Source of the DNA: Archaeoglobaceae archaeon
Lineage (GTDB): Archaea > Halobacteriota > Archaeoglobi > Archaeoglobales > Archaeoglobaceae
Assembly (NCBI GenBank): GCA_038734275.1
Contig: JAVYOO010000001.1
Span: 407,665 to 471,664 of the forward strand
Length of the DNA stretch: 64,000 nucleotides
Direction of reading: 5' to 3'
Shown here: positions 26,769 through 35,620 of the stretch, one piece after another
Layout of the letters: every line of letters begins with the position of its first letter
Numbering within the stretch: position 1 is the first letter of the stretch
The notes under the pieces: generated by a model
What the model was told of the DNA's origin: nothing
Databases searched by the model: none
What the model saw: the letters and a program-made list of their open reading frames with translations, nothing else
Position numbers and translations under genes: made by a program

Positions 26769-27917
26769 ATGAAATTTGAGCTAAGCGAAGAGCTAAGAGA
26801 CTTGCAGAATGCGGTTAGAGAGTTTGCTGAAAAAGAGATAAAGCCCTACGGAAAGGAGTTCGATGAAAAGGCAGAATATCCATGGGAAATCTACAGAAAA
26901 GCCTCGAAGCTGGGCTATATTGGAGCGAGCGTTCCCGAAGAGTTAGGCGGAGCGGGAATGGGATGCTTGGCTGAGGCTGTGATCAGCATCGAACTAACAA
27001 GAGCGGACAGTAGCATAGGATCCGCAATCGATCTTGCGGTGCTTGGAGTTCCTATGATCCTAAAGCATGGCACTGAAGAGCAAAAGGAAAGCTACATCCC
27101 GGGAGTAGTAAAAGGAAAAGCTCCATCCGCGATTGCAATAACTGAGCCGGACTGCGGAACAGATGTTTCCGCAATTAGAACAAAGGCTGTAAAAGATGGC
27201 AACGATTGGGTGATCAACGGCTCAAAGACGTTCATAACAAACGGTAGCATCGCTTCCTACGCAATTGTTCTTGCAAAGACTTCAGAAACAAGCCCTCCAC
27301 ATGCCGGAATAAGTGCTTTTATCGTTGAAACAACTCGCGAAGGCTATGAGGCTAAAAGAATCAAGAAGATGGGTCTTAACTGCCACGATACCTGCGAAGT
27401 TGTGCTTAAAAGTGTCAGAGTTCCTGCGGAGAATCTTATAGGCAAGGAGAACAGGGGTTTTTACCAGCTAATGGATTTCTTTAACGAAAGCAGAATTAAA
27501 ATCGGAGCCCTGCACCTTGGAATGGCAATTGGAGCCTATGAGAGGGCACTGGAGTATGCAAAGCAGAGGAAGGCATTTGGAAAGCCATTGATTGAGCATC
27601 AGGCTATAGCTTTTAAGCTTGCTGAGATGTTCACGATGATTGAGGCTGCGAGGCTTTTGGTTTATAAGGCTGCTTGGCTTGTTGATGAAGGAAGCGCAAA
27701 TCCTGCGATAAGTTCTGCTGCGAAGCTATTTGCAAGTGAAGTGGCTGTGAGGGTTTGCAGTGAGGCTGTGCAGATATTCGGTGGTTATGGATACAGCAAG
27801 GAATACGATGTCGAGAGGTATTACAGGGATGCGAGGGTTGGGACGATCTATGAAGGGACGAGTGAGGCGCAGAAGATTGTTATAAGTAGGTTTCTGGGTG
27901 GTAAGCTAACGCGATAG
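26769..27917 (+). CDS. Acyl-CoA dehydrogenase (second copy)
   Basis: 382-residue FAD enzyme with ITEPDCGTDVSAI and the catalytic Glu in IYEGTSEAQ. The N-terminal 250 residues differ clearly from the copy at 15603 (for example ASVPEELGGAGMG here and APDLPEEYGGSNL there), so the substrate pocket may differ, yet the last 371 bases before the final few codons are identical. It belongs to the operon with dehydrogenase, thiolase and OB-fold partner. Terminates in T-rich sequence just before the VOC gene. Confidence 0.93.
   Translation: MKFELSEELRDLQNAVREFAEKEIKPYGKEFDEKAEYPWEIYRKASKLGYIGASVPEELGGAGMGCLAEAVISIELTRADSSIGSAIDLAVLGVPMILKHGTEEQKESYIPGVVKGKAPSAIAITEPDCGTDVSAIRTKAVKDGNDWVINGSKTFITNGSIASYAIVLAKTSETSPPHAGISAFIVETTREGYEAKRIKKMGLNCHDTCEVVLKSVRVPAENLIGKENRGFYQLMDFFNESRIKIGALHLGMAIGAYERALEYAKQRKAFGKPLIEHQAIAFKLAEMFTMIEAARLLVYKAAWLVDEGSANPAISSAAKLFASEVAVRVCSEAVQIFGGYGYSKEYDVERYYRDARVGTIYEGTSEAQKIVISRFLGGKLTR
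27531..27901 (+). repeat. 371-base identical repeat, copy 2 (acyl-CoA dehydrogenase 3' part)
   Basis: Same orientation and frame as 16359-16729, 11.2 kb away, with no mismatch seen by eye. It contains more AGG, GTT and GCG-type codons than the flanking parts of either gene, which hints that the donor could be a third paralogue elsewhere. Confidence 0.95.
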
Positions 27918-27951
27918 AAAAAATTTTATTTTTAATAGTTTTAATTTTTGC

Positions 27952-28347
27952 ATGGAAGATCTGAGAATAGATCAGATCGGAGTTGTAACGAGAGATATCG
28001 ATAAATTGACGAGATTTTTCAGAGAAAAGTTCGGAGTTGATTTCGTTATCTTTGAAACCCAACAACAAAAGGGAAGACTAAAGATTGCGCTAACAAATCT
28101 TGGAGAAGTTCAGCTCGAACTGATTCAGGTTCTCGAAGGCGAAACAATACATGCAGAGTTTCTTAAAAGAAAAGGTGAGGGATTGCACCATATTGGCTTC
28201 TTTGTTAAGAATCTGGACGAAAAGCTGAGGATTGCAAAGGAGAATGGAATGGAAGTTGTTGAGCAAGGAGAGATCGCTGGAGTCAGATACGCCTATCTCG
28301 ATACCGAAAAAGATATTGGATTAACTCTTGAATTCATCGAAGCCTGA
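27952..28347 (+). CDS. VOC-family protein, methylmalonyl-CoA epimerase-like
   Basis: 131-residue glyoxalase/VOC-fold protein similar in length and pattern to the epimerase at 20101. However the first metal ligand is changed: IDHIGI of the true epimerase is IDQIGV here. The other ligands (Glu in QLELIQ, His in GLHHIGF, Glu in LEFIEA) remain. It may be an epimerase or dioxygenase-like enzyme with another acyl-CoA substrate. TATA-like sequence lies between it and the acyl-CoA dehydrogenase, so it may be transcribed alone or at the end of the operon. Confidence 0.8.
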   Translation: MEDLRIDQIGVVTRDIDKLTRFFREKFGVDFVIFETQQQKGRLKIALTNLGEVQLELIQVLEGETIHAEFLKRKGEGLHHIGFFVKNLDEKLRIAKENGMEVVEQGEIAGVRYAYLDTEKDIGLTLEFIEA

Positions 28348-28413
28348 TTAAATCCAGCCTAAGATTCCTGCGAATATTGCAAGCAATATTGCGTCGAATC
28401 CAAGAATTCCCAT
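28348..28413 (-). CDS. Possible 21-aa hydrophobic peptide
   Basis: In the 188-base gap between the VOC and deacetylase genes an ATG frame of 21 codons encodes a wholly hydrophobic peptide (MGILGFDAILLAIFAGILGW), which could be one membrane helix. A TTTTAAATTT TATA-like box lies about 45 bases upstream. The frame contains an 8-base inverted repeat (AATATTGC and GCAATATT). It may be chance; nothing else is seen in this gap. Confidence 0.25.
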   Translation of the reverse strand: MGILGFDAILLAIFAGILGWI

Positions 28414-28535
28414 ACAAGAGCTTTGGCGGAGTTTAGCACCAACCTTCTAAATTTAAAATACCTATTTCTTTCTTAGCCAATTTCAACATTTTTCTATTGA
28501 GTAAAACTTTAATATTCTTTCAGGAACTTAAGCCA

Positions 28536-29615
28536 ATGGTAACGGGCATTGTATTCCATCCAGCTTATCTCGAACACGAGCAGAGTCCAACTCACCCGGA
28601 AAGAAAAGAAAGACTAGCCTATACAATAGATCAGCTAAGAGAAGAGGGAATATTTGACTCTCCCGAGATAAAAATCCTTGAACCAGTTGAGGCGAGCATC
28701 GAAGACGTTCTCGAAGTGCACACCAAGGAATACATCGACTTTCTTAGGGAAGAAAGCAAGACCGGTGGAGTAATAGATGCGGACACGAATATTCCTGTCG
28801 GAGTATTTGAAAAGGCCTTACTCGCTGCTGGTGGAACAATTAGAGGAGCCAAAGCTGTCCTCGAAGGAGAAGTAGATAATGCATTTGCCTTGGTTCGTCC
28901 GCCAGGACATCATGCAAAACCTCACATAGGTGCGGGATTCTGCTATATAAACAACATTGCGGTGATGGTAAAGTGGTTACTGAAGAAGGGACTTAAAAGG
29001 ATCCTTATCCTTGACTGGGATGCTCACCATGGCGATGGAACGCAGGAGGTATTCTACAATGATAAAAGGGTCTTATTTATCTCAACTCACCAGATACCCC
29101 TATATCCTGGCACTGGCTATCCTCAGGAGTGTGGAGAAGGCGAGGGAATGGGCTATACTGTAAACATCCCTCTTCCGCCGGGCACGGGAGATGAAGGATA
29201 TAAGATGGTCATTGAAGAAATTATCGAACCAATAACACTCGAATTTGAGCCGGAATTCATTGCAATCTCCGCCGGACTTGATGCCCACTTTACGGATCAG
29301 CTCACTGGACTGGCTTTAACTGCAAAGGGTTATGCAGAGATGTTCAAATGGTGCATAAGCATAGCAGAAGAGCTTTGCGACGGGAGAGTTGTTGCAACTC
29401 TCGAAGGCGGCTACAGCGTCGAAGCAGCGTTGCCATACACAAATCTCGGTATAATTTCTGCAATGGCTGGCTTTGACATTTCCGCAATAAGAGAGCCCGA
29501 AAACTATCTTGCTGAGCTCGTATGGAGAAAAAAGACTGCAGCAATCCCAAAACTAAAAACAAATATTGAAGAGGTAAAAAAAGTCCACTCGAAGTTCTGG
29601 AAGTGCTTTAGATGA
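28536..29615 (+). CDS. Histone deacetylase-family (AcuC/HDAC-like) deacetylase
   Basis: 359-residue zinc amidohydrolase of the arginase/deacetylase fold. Charge-relay and zinc motifs are present: RPPGHHA, DWDAHHGDGT (Asp and His ligands), AGLDAH (third ligand Asp) and the C-terminal EGGY with its Tyr. ATG at 28536 is preferred over an in-frame TTG 39 bases upstream since TTTAATATT sits about 25 bases before it. Possible targets are acetylated chromatin proteins such as Alba, acetyl-CoA synthetase or polyamines; these are family-level guesses. It overlaps endonuclease V by four bases. Confidence 0.9.
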   Translation: MVTGIVFHPAYLEHEQSPTHPERKERLAYTIDQLREEGIFDSPEIKILEPVEASIEDVLEVHTKEYIDFLREESKTGGVIDADTNIPVGVFEKALLAAGGTIRGAKAVLEGEVDNAFALVRPPGHHAKPHIGAGFCYINNIAVMVKWLLKKGLKRILILDWDAHHGDGTQEVFYNDKRVLFISTHQIPLYPGTGYPQECGEGEGMGYTVNIPLPPGTGDEGYKMVIEEIIEPITLEFEPEFIAISAGLDAHFTDQLTGLALTAKGYAEMFKWCISIAEELCDGRVVATLEGGYSVEAALPYTNLGIISAMAGFDISAIREPENYLAELVWRKKTAAIPKLKTNIEEVKKVHSKFWKCFR

Positions 29616-30250
29616 ACATTGAGGAACTGAACGAGATTCAGCTATGTATTGCTAGAAAAGTTGATTTGAGAGACAGATATAGAATTGATGAAATAAAATA
29701 CGTAATCGGAGTCGATCAGACCTTCGTTGGAGATAAAATAATATCGTGTGCGGTAAAGTTTGAATTCCCAGCATTGAAGGAAATTGAAAAAAATTTTTCC
29801 ATTGACGAAGTTAGTTTCCCTTACATACCCGGATACCTGATGTTCAGAGAGGGTGAACCCGCAGTTAATGCTGTCAAAAAGCTCATCTCTGATAATACGG
29901 TCATAATCGTCGATGGAAGCGGAATAGCTCACCCACGAGGATGTGGGCTTGCCACCTACATTGCGATAAAAACGAACACACCTACAATTGGTGTAACAAA
30001 AAAGAAACTTTTTGGTGAAATCCAAGGCAACGGAGACATCAAAACCATCAAGGACCGAGAAAAAACCATAGGATACACATTAAAAGGGTGTAAAAATTGT
30101 AAGGAAATATATATTTCTCCTGGAAGTTTTATTTCTCCGGAAACTGCCCTTGAAGTCATAAAACTCTGTATTAGGGGTAGGCTTCCTCTTCCTATAAAAA
30201 TTGCACACGAAATTGGACAGGAATTAAAGAAAAGATTTACCATGCGGTAA
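29612..30250 (+). CDS. nfi: Endonuclease V
   Basis: 212-residue DNA repair nuclease that cuts near deoxyinosine. The signature elements are GVDQTF (catalytic Asp35), the wedge PYIPGYLMFREG, and VDGSGIAHPRGCGLA. It is coupled to the deacetylase (ATGA overlap) and runs into the convergent DUF473 gene with a 14-base overlap of the two 3' ends. Deaminated adenine is a heat-driven lesion, so the enzyme is expected in a hyperthermophile. Confidence 0.94.
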   Translation: MNIEELNEIQLCIARKVDLRDRYRIDEIKYVIGVDQTFVGDKIISCAVKFEFPALKEIEKNFSIDEVSFPYIPGYLMFREGEPAVNAVKKLISDNTVIIVDGSGIAHPRGCGLATYIAIKTNTPTIGVTKKKLFGEIQGNGDIKTIKDREKTIGYTLKGCKNCKEIYISPGSFISPETALEVIKLCIRGRLPLPIKIAHEIGQELKKRFTMR

Positions 30251-30626
30251 AATGAGTCACTTCAACTACCTCTGCTTCTATTGCCTCAAGGGGATCTCCA
30301 GTTTTTATCTGAACAATCCTACCAACTCCTCTTGGATTCAATTTCAGTCTTACGACGACCATTTCGCTTTCCTCAATGTAGTGTGGAGATGAGTAAAATA
30401 AGGACTGTTGAACGAGTTCTTTTCCGCTAACCTCTGCAATTATACCGCTAATTCCTCGCTCCAAATCTCTTATTCTGGAGTAAGTTAGAAAAACGCAATC
30501 TCCAAGGTTCAGCTTCATCGCTGTCGCAACGTTGTGAGCACTTCGAAGTTCTATCGTTCTTATGTTCCTTCTTACAATGTCCTCGATAATCCCCCTTGCT
30601 ATCCCCGTTAGAACGTAGCATCTCAT
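30237..30626 (-). CDS. DUF473 family protein
   Basis: 129 residues starting MRCYVLTGIARG, matching the archaeal DUF473 family pattern (LELRSAHNVAT-like block, GDCVFLT). Soluble, no Cys cluster. ATG at 30626 is chosen because GGTGAG lies just upstream, inside the last codons of the PAC2 gene; an ATG four codons earlier is also in frame. Co-transcribed with the PAC2-family gene. Function is unknown; its pairing with a proteasome-assembly-type protein may be a clue. Confidence 0.8.
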   Translation of the reverse strand: MRCYVLTGIARGIIEDIVRRNIRTIELRSAHNVATAMKLNLGDCVFLTYSRIRDLERGISGIIAEVSGKELVQQSLFYSSPHYIEESEMVVVRLKLNPRGVGRIVQIKTGDPLEAIEAEVVEVTHFTAW

Positions 30627-30630
30627 TTTC

Positions 30631-31353
30631 TCACCCATACATTGGAAACTCTTCTTTCTTTACTTCCTGCACAGCCTGTTGAGCGAGCTTCTGCATCTGC
30701 GCCTCTATAAATTCTGCTTCCTGAAGTAATTTTTCAACACTTATTTTCCAGCCCAAAATCTTGTTTAACGCTCCTATCAAATTTGCTGCAGCCCTTGGAT
30801 CGGGATTAAAACCGGTTGTCTCTCCCAGCAATGCGATACCCGGAAACTTCACAGCCACGCACTCGTTCATTATGCTTCCCGCAACACCGGATATTGTGCC
30901 AGTTCTGAGGATCTCCACATGATCTTTTATTTCTTCGAGCAAATCTTTATGAGTTACAGCACCAAAAACTCTCTTCTTGTCTTCAAAAGTTGCTATTCCT
31001 GCAAGAGAGAAAATACGATGTGCTTTAATTTGAATAGCCCAGTCCACGATGACTTTGCTTATTCCATACGCTATCTGAGGAATTATTGGGAGATCAGAAT
31101 GGATAAGCAGAAAGTTCAATTCTTTGCACTGATAAATCCTAATAGGGGGTAAAACTACTCCTTCAAAAAGCGTTGCCACAGGAGGGAGCTCCTTGGAATC
31201 CAAGATACCAAGATTTTCGAGTGGAAGTTCAGTGATAAAGTAACCAGTTGCAATTGTGCCAACAAGCCCTATTCCCGGGAAACTCGTGAGTATAATCGGA
31301 TTCTTCAGGGATGGGGTTTCCGCAATTATTTCCGCCTCCACAAACTCATCCAT
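30631..31353 (-). CDS. PAC2 family protein (proteasome assembly chaperone-like)
   Basis: 240-residue protein with the PAC2 fold pattern: PGIGLVGTIATGY near the N-terminus, alternating strands, and ALLGETTGFNPDPRAAANLI near the C-terminus. A helical tail rich in Gln and Glu follows. The ATG at 31353 is preferred to an upstream in-frame start because a GAAATATTTAAAG TATA box is 20-27 bases before it, giving a leaderless message. Eukaryotic PAC2 helps assemble the proteasome alpha ring; the archaeal role is not settled. Confidence 0.87.
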   Translation of the reverse strand: MDEFVEAEIIAETPSLKNPIILTSFPGIGLVGTIATGYFITELPLENLGILDSKELPPVATLFEGVVLPPIRIYQCKELNFLLIHSDLPIIPQIAYGISKVIVDWAIQIKAHRIFSLAGIATFEDKKRVFGAVTHKDLLEEIKDHVEILRTGTISGVAGSIMNECVAVKFPGIALLGETTGFNPDPRAAANLIGALNKILGWKISVEKLLQEAEFIEAQMQKLAQQAVQEVKKEEFPMYG

Positions 31354-31515
31354 AGTATACTGTTGAACTTTAAATATTTCAAACTTCCTATGACTCTGCA
31401 ACCGAACCATGTTGCTCTACTATGCCCCCGAGAAGAATTCAGCATAAGTCGGTCGCTTCATGAATTTTTGGTTGTTTTTTATTACCAAGTTTTTAGCAAA
31501 AAGCTTTCAAAAAAG

Positions 31516-32946
31516 TTATGTGGGTTTAACGCTCACAGTATACTTCGCACCATCTATGACAACTTCAAAGCTACCCTCAACTTTCCTTGAGGTCGAAGGG
31601 AAAGGTTCTTCCTTTGTTTGCTTCATCAGGAACTGAAGCCCAGTTTGCGGGAACAAAGCATAGATTAGCACGTTCTCGTCACTTGGCTCAATTCCTTTTT
31701 CCAGCAGTTCTTTCTTTCTCTTTTCGAACTCTGGTTCAAGCAAATCAGCTGGTCTGCAGTCAATTGGCTTTTCATTGCCAAGGATTTTCTTCACGATCTC
31801 TTCTTTAATTGGTGCGGGAGTTCTGCCATACATTCCCTTAACAAGGTCTTTTGTTTCCTTCGTTACGACTTTGTATCTCTCTCCCATGAGCACGTTGAGC
31901 ACCGCCTGAACGCCGACGATCTGGCTTGTAGGCGTTACAAGTGGTGGATAGCCAAGATCCTCTCTCACTTTCGGCACTTCCTTCAAAACTTCGGGTAGCT
32001 TTTCGAGGGCATTCTGTTCTTTCAGCTGTGAGATCATATTCGAGAACATCCCGCCGGGGATCTGATAAACAAGCACGTTCGTGTCGGGGATCGTTGAAAG
32101 CGGATCCAGATAGCCAGCATACTTCTCCCTGAGCTTCATAAAGTATTCCCTGACTTCAAGAAGCACATCCAATTTGACCCCAGTTTTGTAGCCAAGCTCT
32201 TCAAGAGCAAATACCATGCTCTCTGTTGGTGGATGGGAAGTTCCGCAGGCAAGAGGGGACATGCAGGTGTCGATCATGTCCGCTCCCGCTTCCACAGCTT
32301 TTAGCAAAGCCATTGAAGCCATTCCGCTTGTGTAGTGTGAATGAACGTTGATCGGTAATCTTATTTCTTTCTTTAATGCCTTAACAAGTTCGCTTGCAAC
32401 TTTTGGTGAGAGTAGCCCCGCCATGTCCTTAATGCAGATCGAGTCTATTTCGAGTTCTGCAAGCTGTTTTGCGGTTTCAACGTATTTCTCGATCGTGTGC
32501 ACTGAAGAGATTGTATAGCAGATCGTTCCCTGCACGTGGTGTGCTCCGAACTTCTTTGCAAATTTGATCGGGGCTACAAGATTTCGGACATCATTCAGCG
32601 CATCAAAGATCCTGAAAACATCTAAACCATTTTCGATCGTCTTCTTTACAAATTTCTCAACGATGTCATCGGGATAGTTTCGATAGCCAACAAGGTTCTG
32701 CCCTCTGAGGAGCATTTGCAGAAGGGTATTCTTAACTCTCTTCCTGATCTCTTTGAGTCTTTCCCACGGATTCTCGTTCAGAAATCTGTGGCAGACGTCG
32801 AAAGTTGCACCTCCCCAGACCTCGAATGAGTAAATGCCCGCAGAATCGAACTTTTCAAGGATCGGGATCATGTCCCTTGTCCGCATTCTCGTGGCTAACA
32901 GCGATTGGTGTCCATCTCTAAGTGTGAGATCAACGATCTTTACCAT
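31516..32946 (-). CDS. Pyruvate/oxaloacetate carboxyltransferase (PycB/OadA-like, no biotin domain)
   Basis: 476 residues: HMGL-like TIM barrel with DLTLRDGHQS, the metal His pair in NVHSHYTSG, and a conserved PycB helical domain (TPTSQIVGVQAV). The protein ends in EVVIDGAKYTVSV, the strand that normally precedes a biotinyl domain, and then stops, so biotin must be supplied in trans. It may be the B subunit of two-subunit pyruvate carboxylase, oxaloacetate decarboxylase, or a 5S-type transcarboxylase working with the methylmalonyl-CoA set. ATG at 32946 has TATAATA about 27 bases upstream; an earlier in-frame start lacks support. Confidence 0.9.
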   Translation of the reverse strand: MVKIVDLTLRDGHQSLLATRMRTRDMIPILEKFDSAGIYSFEVWGGATFDVCHRFLNENPWERLKEIRKRVKNTLLQMLLRGQNLVGYRNYPDDIVEKFVKKTIENGLDVFRIFDALNDVRNLVAPIKFAKKFGAHHVQGTICYTISSVHTIEKYVETAKQLAELEIDSICIKDMAGLLSPKVASELVKALKKEIRLPINVHSHYTSGMASMALLKAVEAGADMIDTCMSPLACGTSHPPTESMVFALEELGYKTGVKLDVLLEVREYFMKLREKYAGYLDPLSTIPDTNVLVYQIPGGMFSNMISQLKEQNALEKLPEVLKEVPKVREDLGYPPLVTPTSQIVGVQAVLNVLMGERYKVVTKETKDLVKGMYGRTPAPIKEEIVKKILGNEKPIDCRPADLLEPEFEKRKKELLEKGIEPSDENVLIYALFPQTGLQFLMKQTKEEPFPSTSRKVEGSFEVVIDGAKYTVSVKPT

Positions 32947-33025
32947 GGCTGTGATTTTGGGTGGAATATAATAAAATTTCGTCCTTTTCAAAGCTTGGAT
33001 TAAACCAATTAAAAATTAAGTTTCT

Positions 33026-33646
33026 TTAAGGGCTCCCCTTCTTTTTTAATGCTGTTATAACTCCATGACATTTGCAGGCGGTAGCAATGACGACTCTATC
33101 GCTTTCTTTAGCTTTTTCTATTACTTCTAAAAACTCGGAGCCCTTGATCGCCCCCAAACCAGGAGCAAGCTGATAGCTGATCAGCACTAAAGCTTTCGGA
33201 TATGCAAATCTTATCAATTCGAACATTGGGCATGGTCTTTTCAGTTTCGTGATCGGGCAAACGTCTGGAGAATTGCAGTTTTCAAGGCAAATTCCATCTC
33301 TGTTGTAGCTAAGAACGATTCCACCGTTTCCAACAGCCACGACAAGCTTTTGAGGAATTCCAGATAAAATACAATCGATCACTTCGTTCCAAGGCTCAAA
33401 AAGATCTCTGAGCGCTTCTGCAGCAACGTGCACAGGAGCGGTGGGGAAGATCCATTCAGGCTTAACCCTTTGAGCGATCTCATAAAGCTTTTCAGCACCC
33501 TCATTTATAAGCTCAATACCAGCGCCAAATCGTTTTAAGACTTCGCATTCTGGATTTCTGTCGAGAACAACGAATTCTCTATGCTGTTTGATCAAGAACT
33601 CGACTGCTTTTATTCCGAATTTGCCACCTCCGACGACGATGTCCAT
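33026..33646 (-). CDS. Unrecognised Cys-rich protein with Rossmann-like N-terminus
   Basis: 206 residues. The N-terminus MDIVVGGGKFGIKAVEFL and an acidic strand end (VVLDRN) look like a dinucleotide-binding domain of TrkA-N type. The middle has four Cys as C120-x3-C124-x5-C130-x8-C139, followed by a CxCHG motif (Cys191, Cys193) near the C-terminus, so an Fe-S cluster or zinc is plausible. It ends a five-gene mutase operon and overlaps the CoA-transferase gene region by a few bases around its start (ATG 33646; TTG 33655 also in frame). I do not recognise the family. Confidence 0.75.
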   Translation of the reverse strand: MDIVVGGGKFGIKAVEFLIKQHREFVVLDRNPECEVLKRFGAGIELINEGAEKLYEIAQRVKPEWIFPTAPVHVAAEALRDLFEPWNEVIDCILSGIPQKLVVAVGNGGIVLSYNRDGICLENCNSPDVCPITKLKRPCPMFELIRFAYPKALVLISYQLAPGLGAIKGSEFLEVIEKAKESDRVVIATACKCHGVITALKKKGSP

Positions 33647-33651
33647 AGCGA

Positions 33652-34635
33652 TCAAAACGGTTTTTTAACAGCCTTTATTTTCTTTTCTCCAAACTCTATC
33701 TCTTCAAAAATTCTGTCTCCGAGCAATTCTTCGATTCTATCAGGATCTCTCAGGCTTAAAACCTCGAAGGCTGGAACGTCAGCATTTTGCAAAACCTTTA
33801 TTGCTTCATCAGTTTTCATTTTTTCGAGCTTTAAAGATATGAGATTTCTGAGCTCTTCGTATCTTTCAATGCTCTCAAAAAGAGAACTGTCGGTGTTTAG
33901 ATTAAGTGCTTTGCAAAGTCTCCGCCAGAAGTGTTCTTCCGAGATTATGCCTATGGTTATAAAACCGTCTGAAGTTTTGTAAATTTCATAGGCAGGGTTT
34001 CTTGTGAAGACTGGCAGGATTCCCAAGCCGTTGAGGATCGAGGTTGTGTGAATCGGCACTGCAAATGCTGCAGACTTGAGCATGCTGATGTCGATAAACT
34101 TACCCTTTCCAGTTTTCTCTCTTTCTATCAGCGCTGAAAGAATTGCTATAACAGCAAAGACTGATGAAGAGAAGTCTGCGAGCTGAACATTCGGATCCAA
34201 AAGCTTTCCTTTTCCACAGATCTCAAGAATGCCAAGAATTCCAAGAACGTTCAGATCGTGTGCGGGATACTGAGAAAGTCTCGAGTTCTGACCAAATGCA
34301 GAAATCGAGCAGTATATTATCCTTGGGTTAACTTTTGAAACCGCCTCATAATCGATTCCGAGCTTCTTTGCAACGCCAGGTCTGTAGCCCTCTACAATAA
34401 CGTCCGCATCTCTTGTAAGCGAAAAAAATCGAACTTTATCTTCTTCGCTTTTTAAATCAAGTGTTATAAATTTTTTACCTGCATTAAAAACTGCAAAGAT
34501 CTCTTCGAGGTTTCTTGCAGGATCTCCAGCAGGGGGTTCGATTTTTATGACTTCAGCACCAAGTAGCTGAAGAATCCTCGTGCAGAATGGACCAGGATAG
34601 AAACTTGCAAGTTCAAGAACCTTTGCTTGGATCAT
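33652..34635 (-). CDS. CaiB/BaiF family III CoA-transferase or acyl-CoA racemase
   Basis: 327 residues of the family III CoA-transferase fold, which also includes alpha-methylacyl-CoA racemase. Typical signs are LELASFYPGPFCTRILQLLGAEVIKIEPP-type N-terminus (shown here in part: LLGAEVIKIEPP), the GDPAR motif, and the catalytic Asp in PAHDLNVLG. Short for the family (often about 400). Within a B12-mutase operon it may transfer CoA to the mutase substrate or racemise a 2-methylacyl-CoA. ATG at 34635 gives the natural N-terminus; two further codons upstream are in frame from a TTG. Confidence 0.87.
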   Translation of the reverse strand: MIQAKVLELASFYPGPFCTRILQLLGAEVIKIEPPAGDPARNLEEIFAVFNAGKKFITLDLKSEEDKVRFFSLTRDADVIVEGYRPGVAKKLGIDYEAVSKVNPRIIYCSISAFGQNSRLSQYPAHDLNVLGILGILEICGKGKLLDPNVQLADFSSSVFAVIAILSALIEREKTGKGKFIDISMLKSAAFAVPIHTTSILNGLGILPVFTRNPAYEIYKTSDGFITIGIISEEHFWRRLCKALNLNTDSSLFESIERYEELRNLISLKLEKMKTDEAIKVLQNADVPAFEVLSLRDPDRIEELLGDRIFEEIEFGEKKIKAVKKPF

Positions 34636-34657
34636 AATCAAAGAATGCCACCAATTT

Positions 34658-35620
34658 TTAAGGTTTTATCAACTCCTTCACGATCTTTTCAGCAACCGCG
34701 TATGGGTCTGAAGCATTCTCTTCAAGCAGATTTCCATATCTCTTTAAAATTTCAGCCTTTATATCCTCAATGGCAAGCTCAATAGCCATTAATTTTGCCT
34801 TTTCAGCTCTTTTTGCCTTTAAAATTCCATTCAGCTTTAGAAATTCAAAGTGCTCGCAAATTGCGTCAGCAAGTTCCTTTATCCCAATTCCTTTTGTTGC
34901 AACAGTTCTTATAACTCTCTTTTGCCATTTTGCAACTTCTTTGTCTGCAGATTGGATTGTTTCGTCAAGAGAGAGCATATATTTAAGCCATCTCTCAACA
35001 TTCTCCGCCCCTTCAAGATCTGACTTGTTTATCACGAATATGTCGCCGATTTCGAGAATTCCCGCCTTGTTGACTTGGATATCATCTCCCGTTTCAGGCA
35101 TCAACACAACAACAATCGTGTCGGCGATCTCCATAATGCCAACTTCGCTCTGTCCCGCTCCGACTGTTTCCACGAAGATCACTTCATAGCCACCAGCATC
35201 AAGCAACTTCACGACTTCTCCAGTCTTTTTAGCAATTCCCCCGACTCTGCCACGGGATCCCATGCTTCTGAAGAAGACTTTGGCATCGATCCAGAGATCT
35301 TTGCTCACGTCAGCACCTTCAAGGCGAACCCTGTCGCCAAGCAGAGCTCCGCCTGTAAAGGGCGAGCTTGGATCGACTGCAACAACTCCAACGCTTTTTT
35401 CACGCTTTCGAAATTCTTCAACGAGTTTGCTGACAATCGTGCTCTTTCCTGTTCCTGGAAAACCAGTTATACCGATTATCTGTGCCCTACCGGTTCTGCC
35501 ATAAACTCCACGAAGTATTTCCTTTGCTAATGGATGCTCATTCTCGACAAGGCTTATGGCTTTTGCAAGAACTCTTCGGTTTCCAGCGGTTATTCCATCA
35601 ATGAAGTCCGAGACATTCAT
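34658..35620 (-). CDS. meaB: MeaB-type GTPase for B12 mutase
   Basis: 320-residue G3E-class GTPase (ArgK/MeaB) that guards and reloads adenosylcobalamin mutases. P-loop GFPGTGKST (about residues 53-61), switch with [16 protein letters not shown], the Walker B-like ETVGAGQSE, and NKSD for guanine recognition. Its ATG overlaps the B12-subunit stop by four bases, so it is translationally coupled to the second mutase. No MeaB gene accompanies the first mutase operon, so this protein may serve both. Confidence 0.93.
   Translation of the reverse strand: MNVSDFIDGITAGNRRVLAKAISLVENEHPLAKEILRGVYGRTGRAQIIGITGFPGTGKSTIVSKLVEEFRKREKSVGVVAVDPSSPFTGGALLGDRVRLEGADVSKDLWIDAKVFFRSMGSRGRVGGIAKKTGEVVKLLDAGGYEVIFVETVGAGQSEVGIMEIADTIVVVLMPETGDDIQVNKAGILEIGDIFVINKSDLEGAENVERWLKYMLSLDETIQSADKEVAKWQKRVIRTVATKGIGIKELADAICEHFEFLKLNGILKAKRAEKAKLMAIELAIEDIKAEILKRYGNLLEENASDPYAVAEKIVKELIKP

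Noticed and set aside
20101..28347. Possibility that the two epimerase-like genes are a recent duplication like the acyl-CoA dehydrogenases
   Set aside because: They differ throughout at base and residue level and share no long identical stretch.
31354..31515. Gap between the PAC2 and PycB-like genes
   Set aside because: No frame with start, ribosome site or family likeness on either strand; it holds the PAC2 TATA box and T-rich sequence downstream of the PycB-like gene only.
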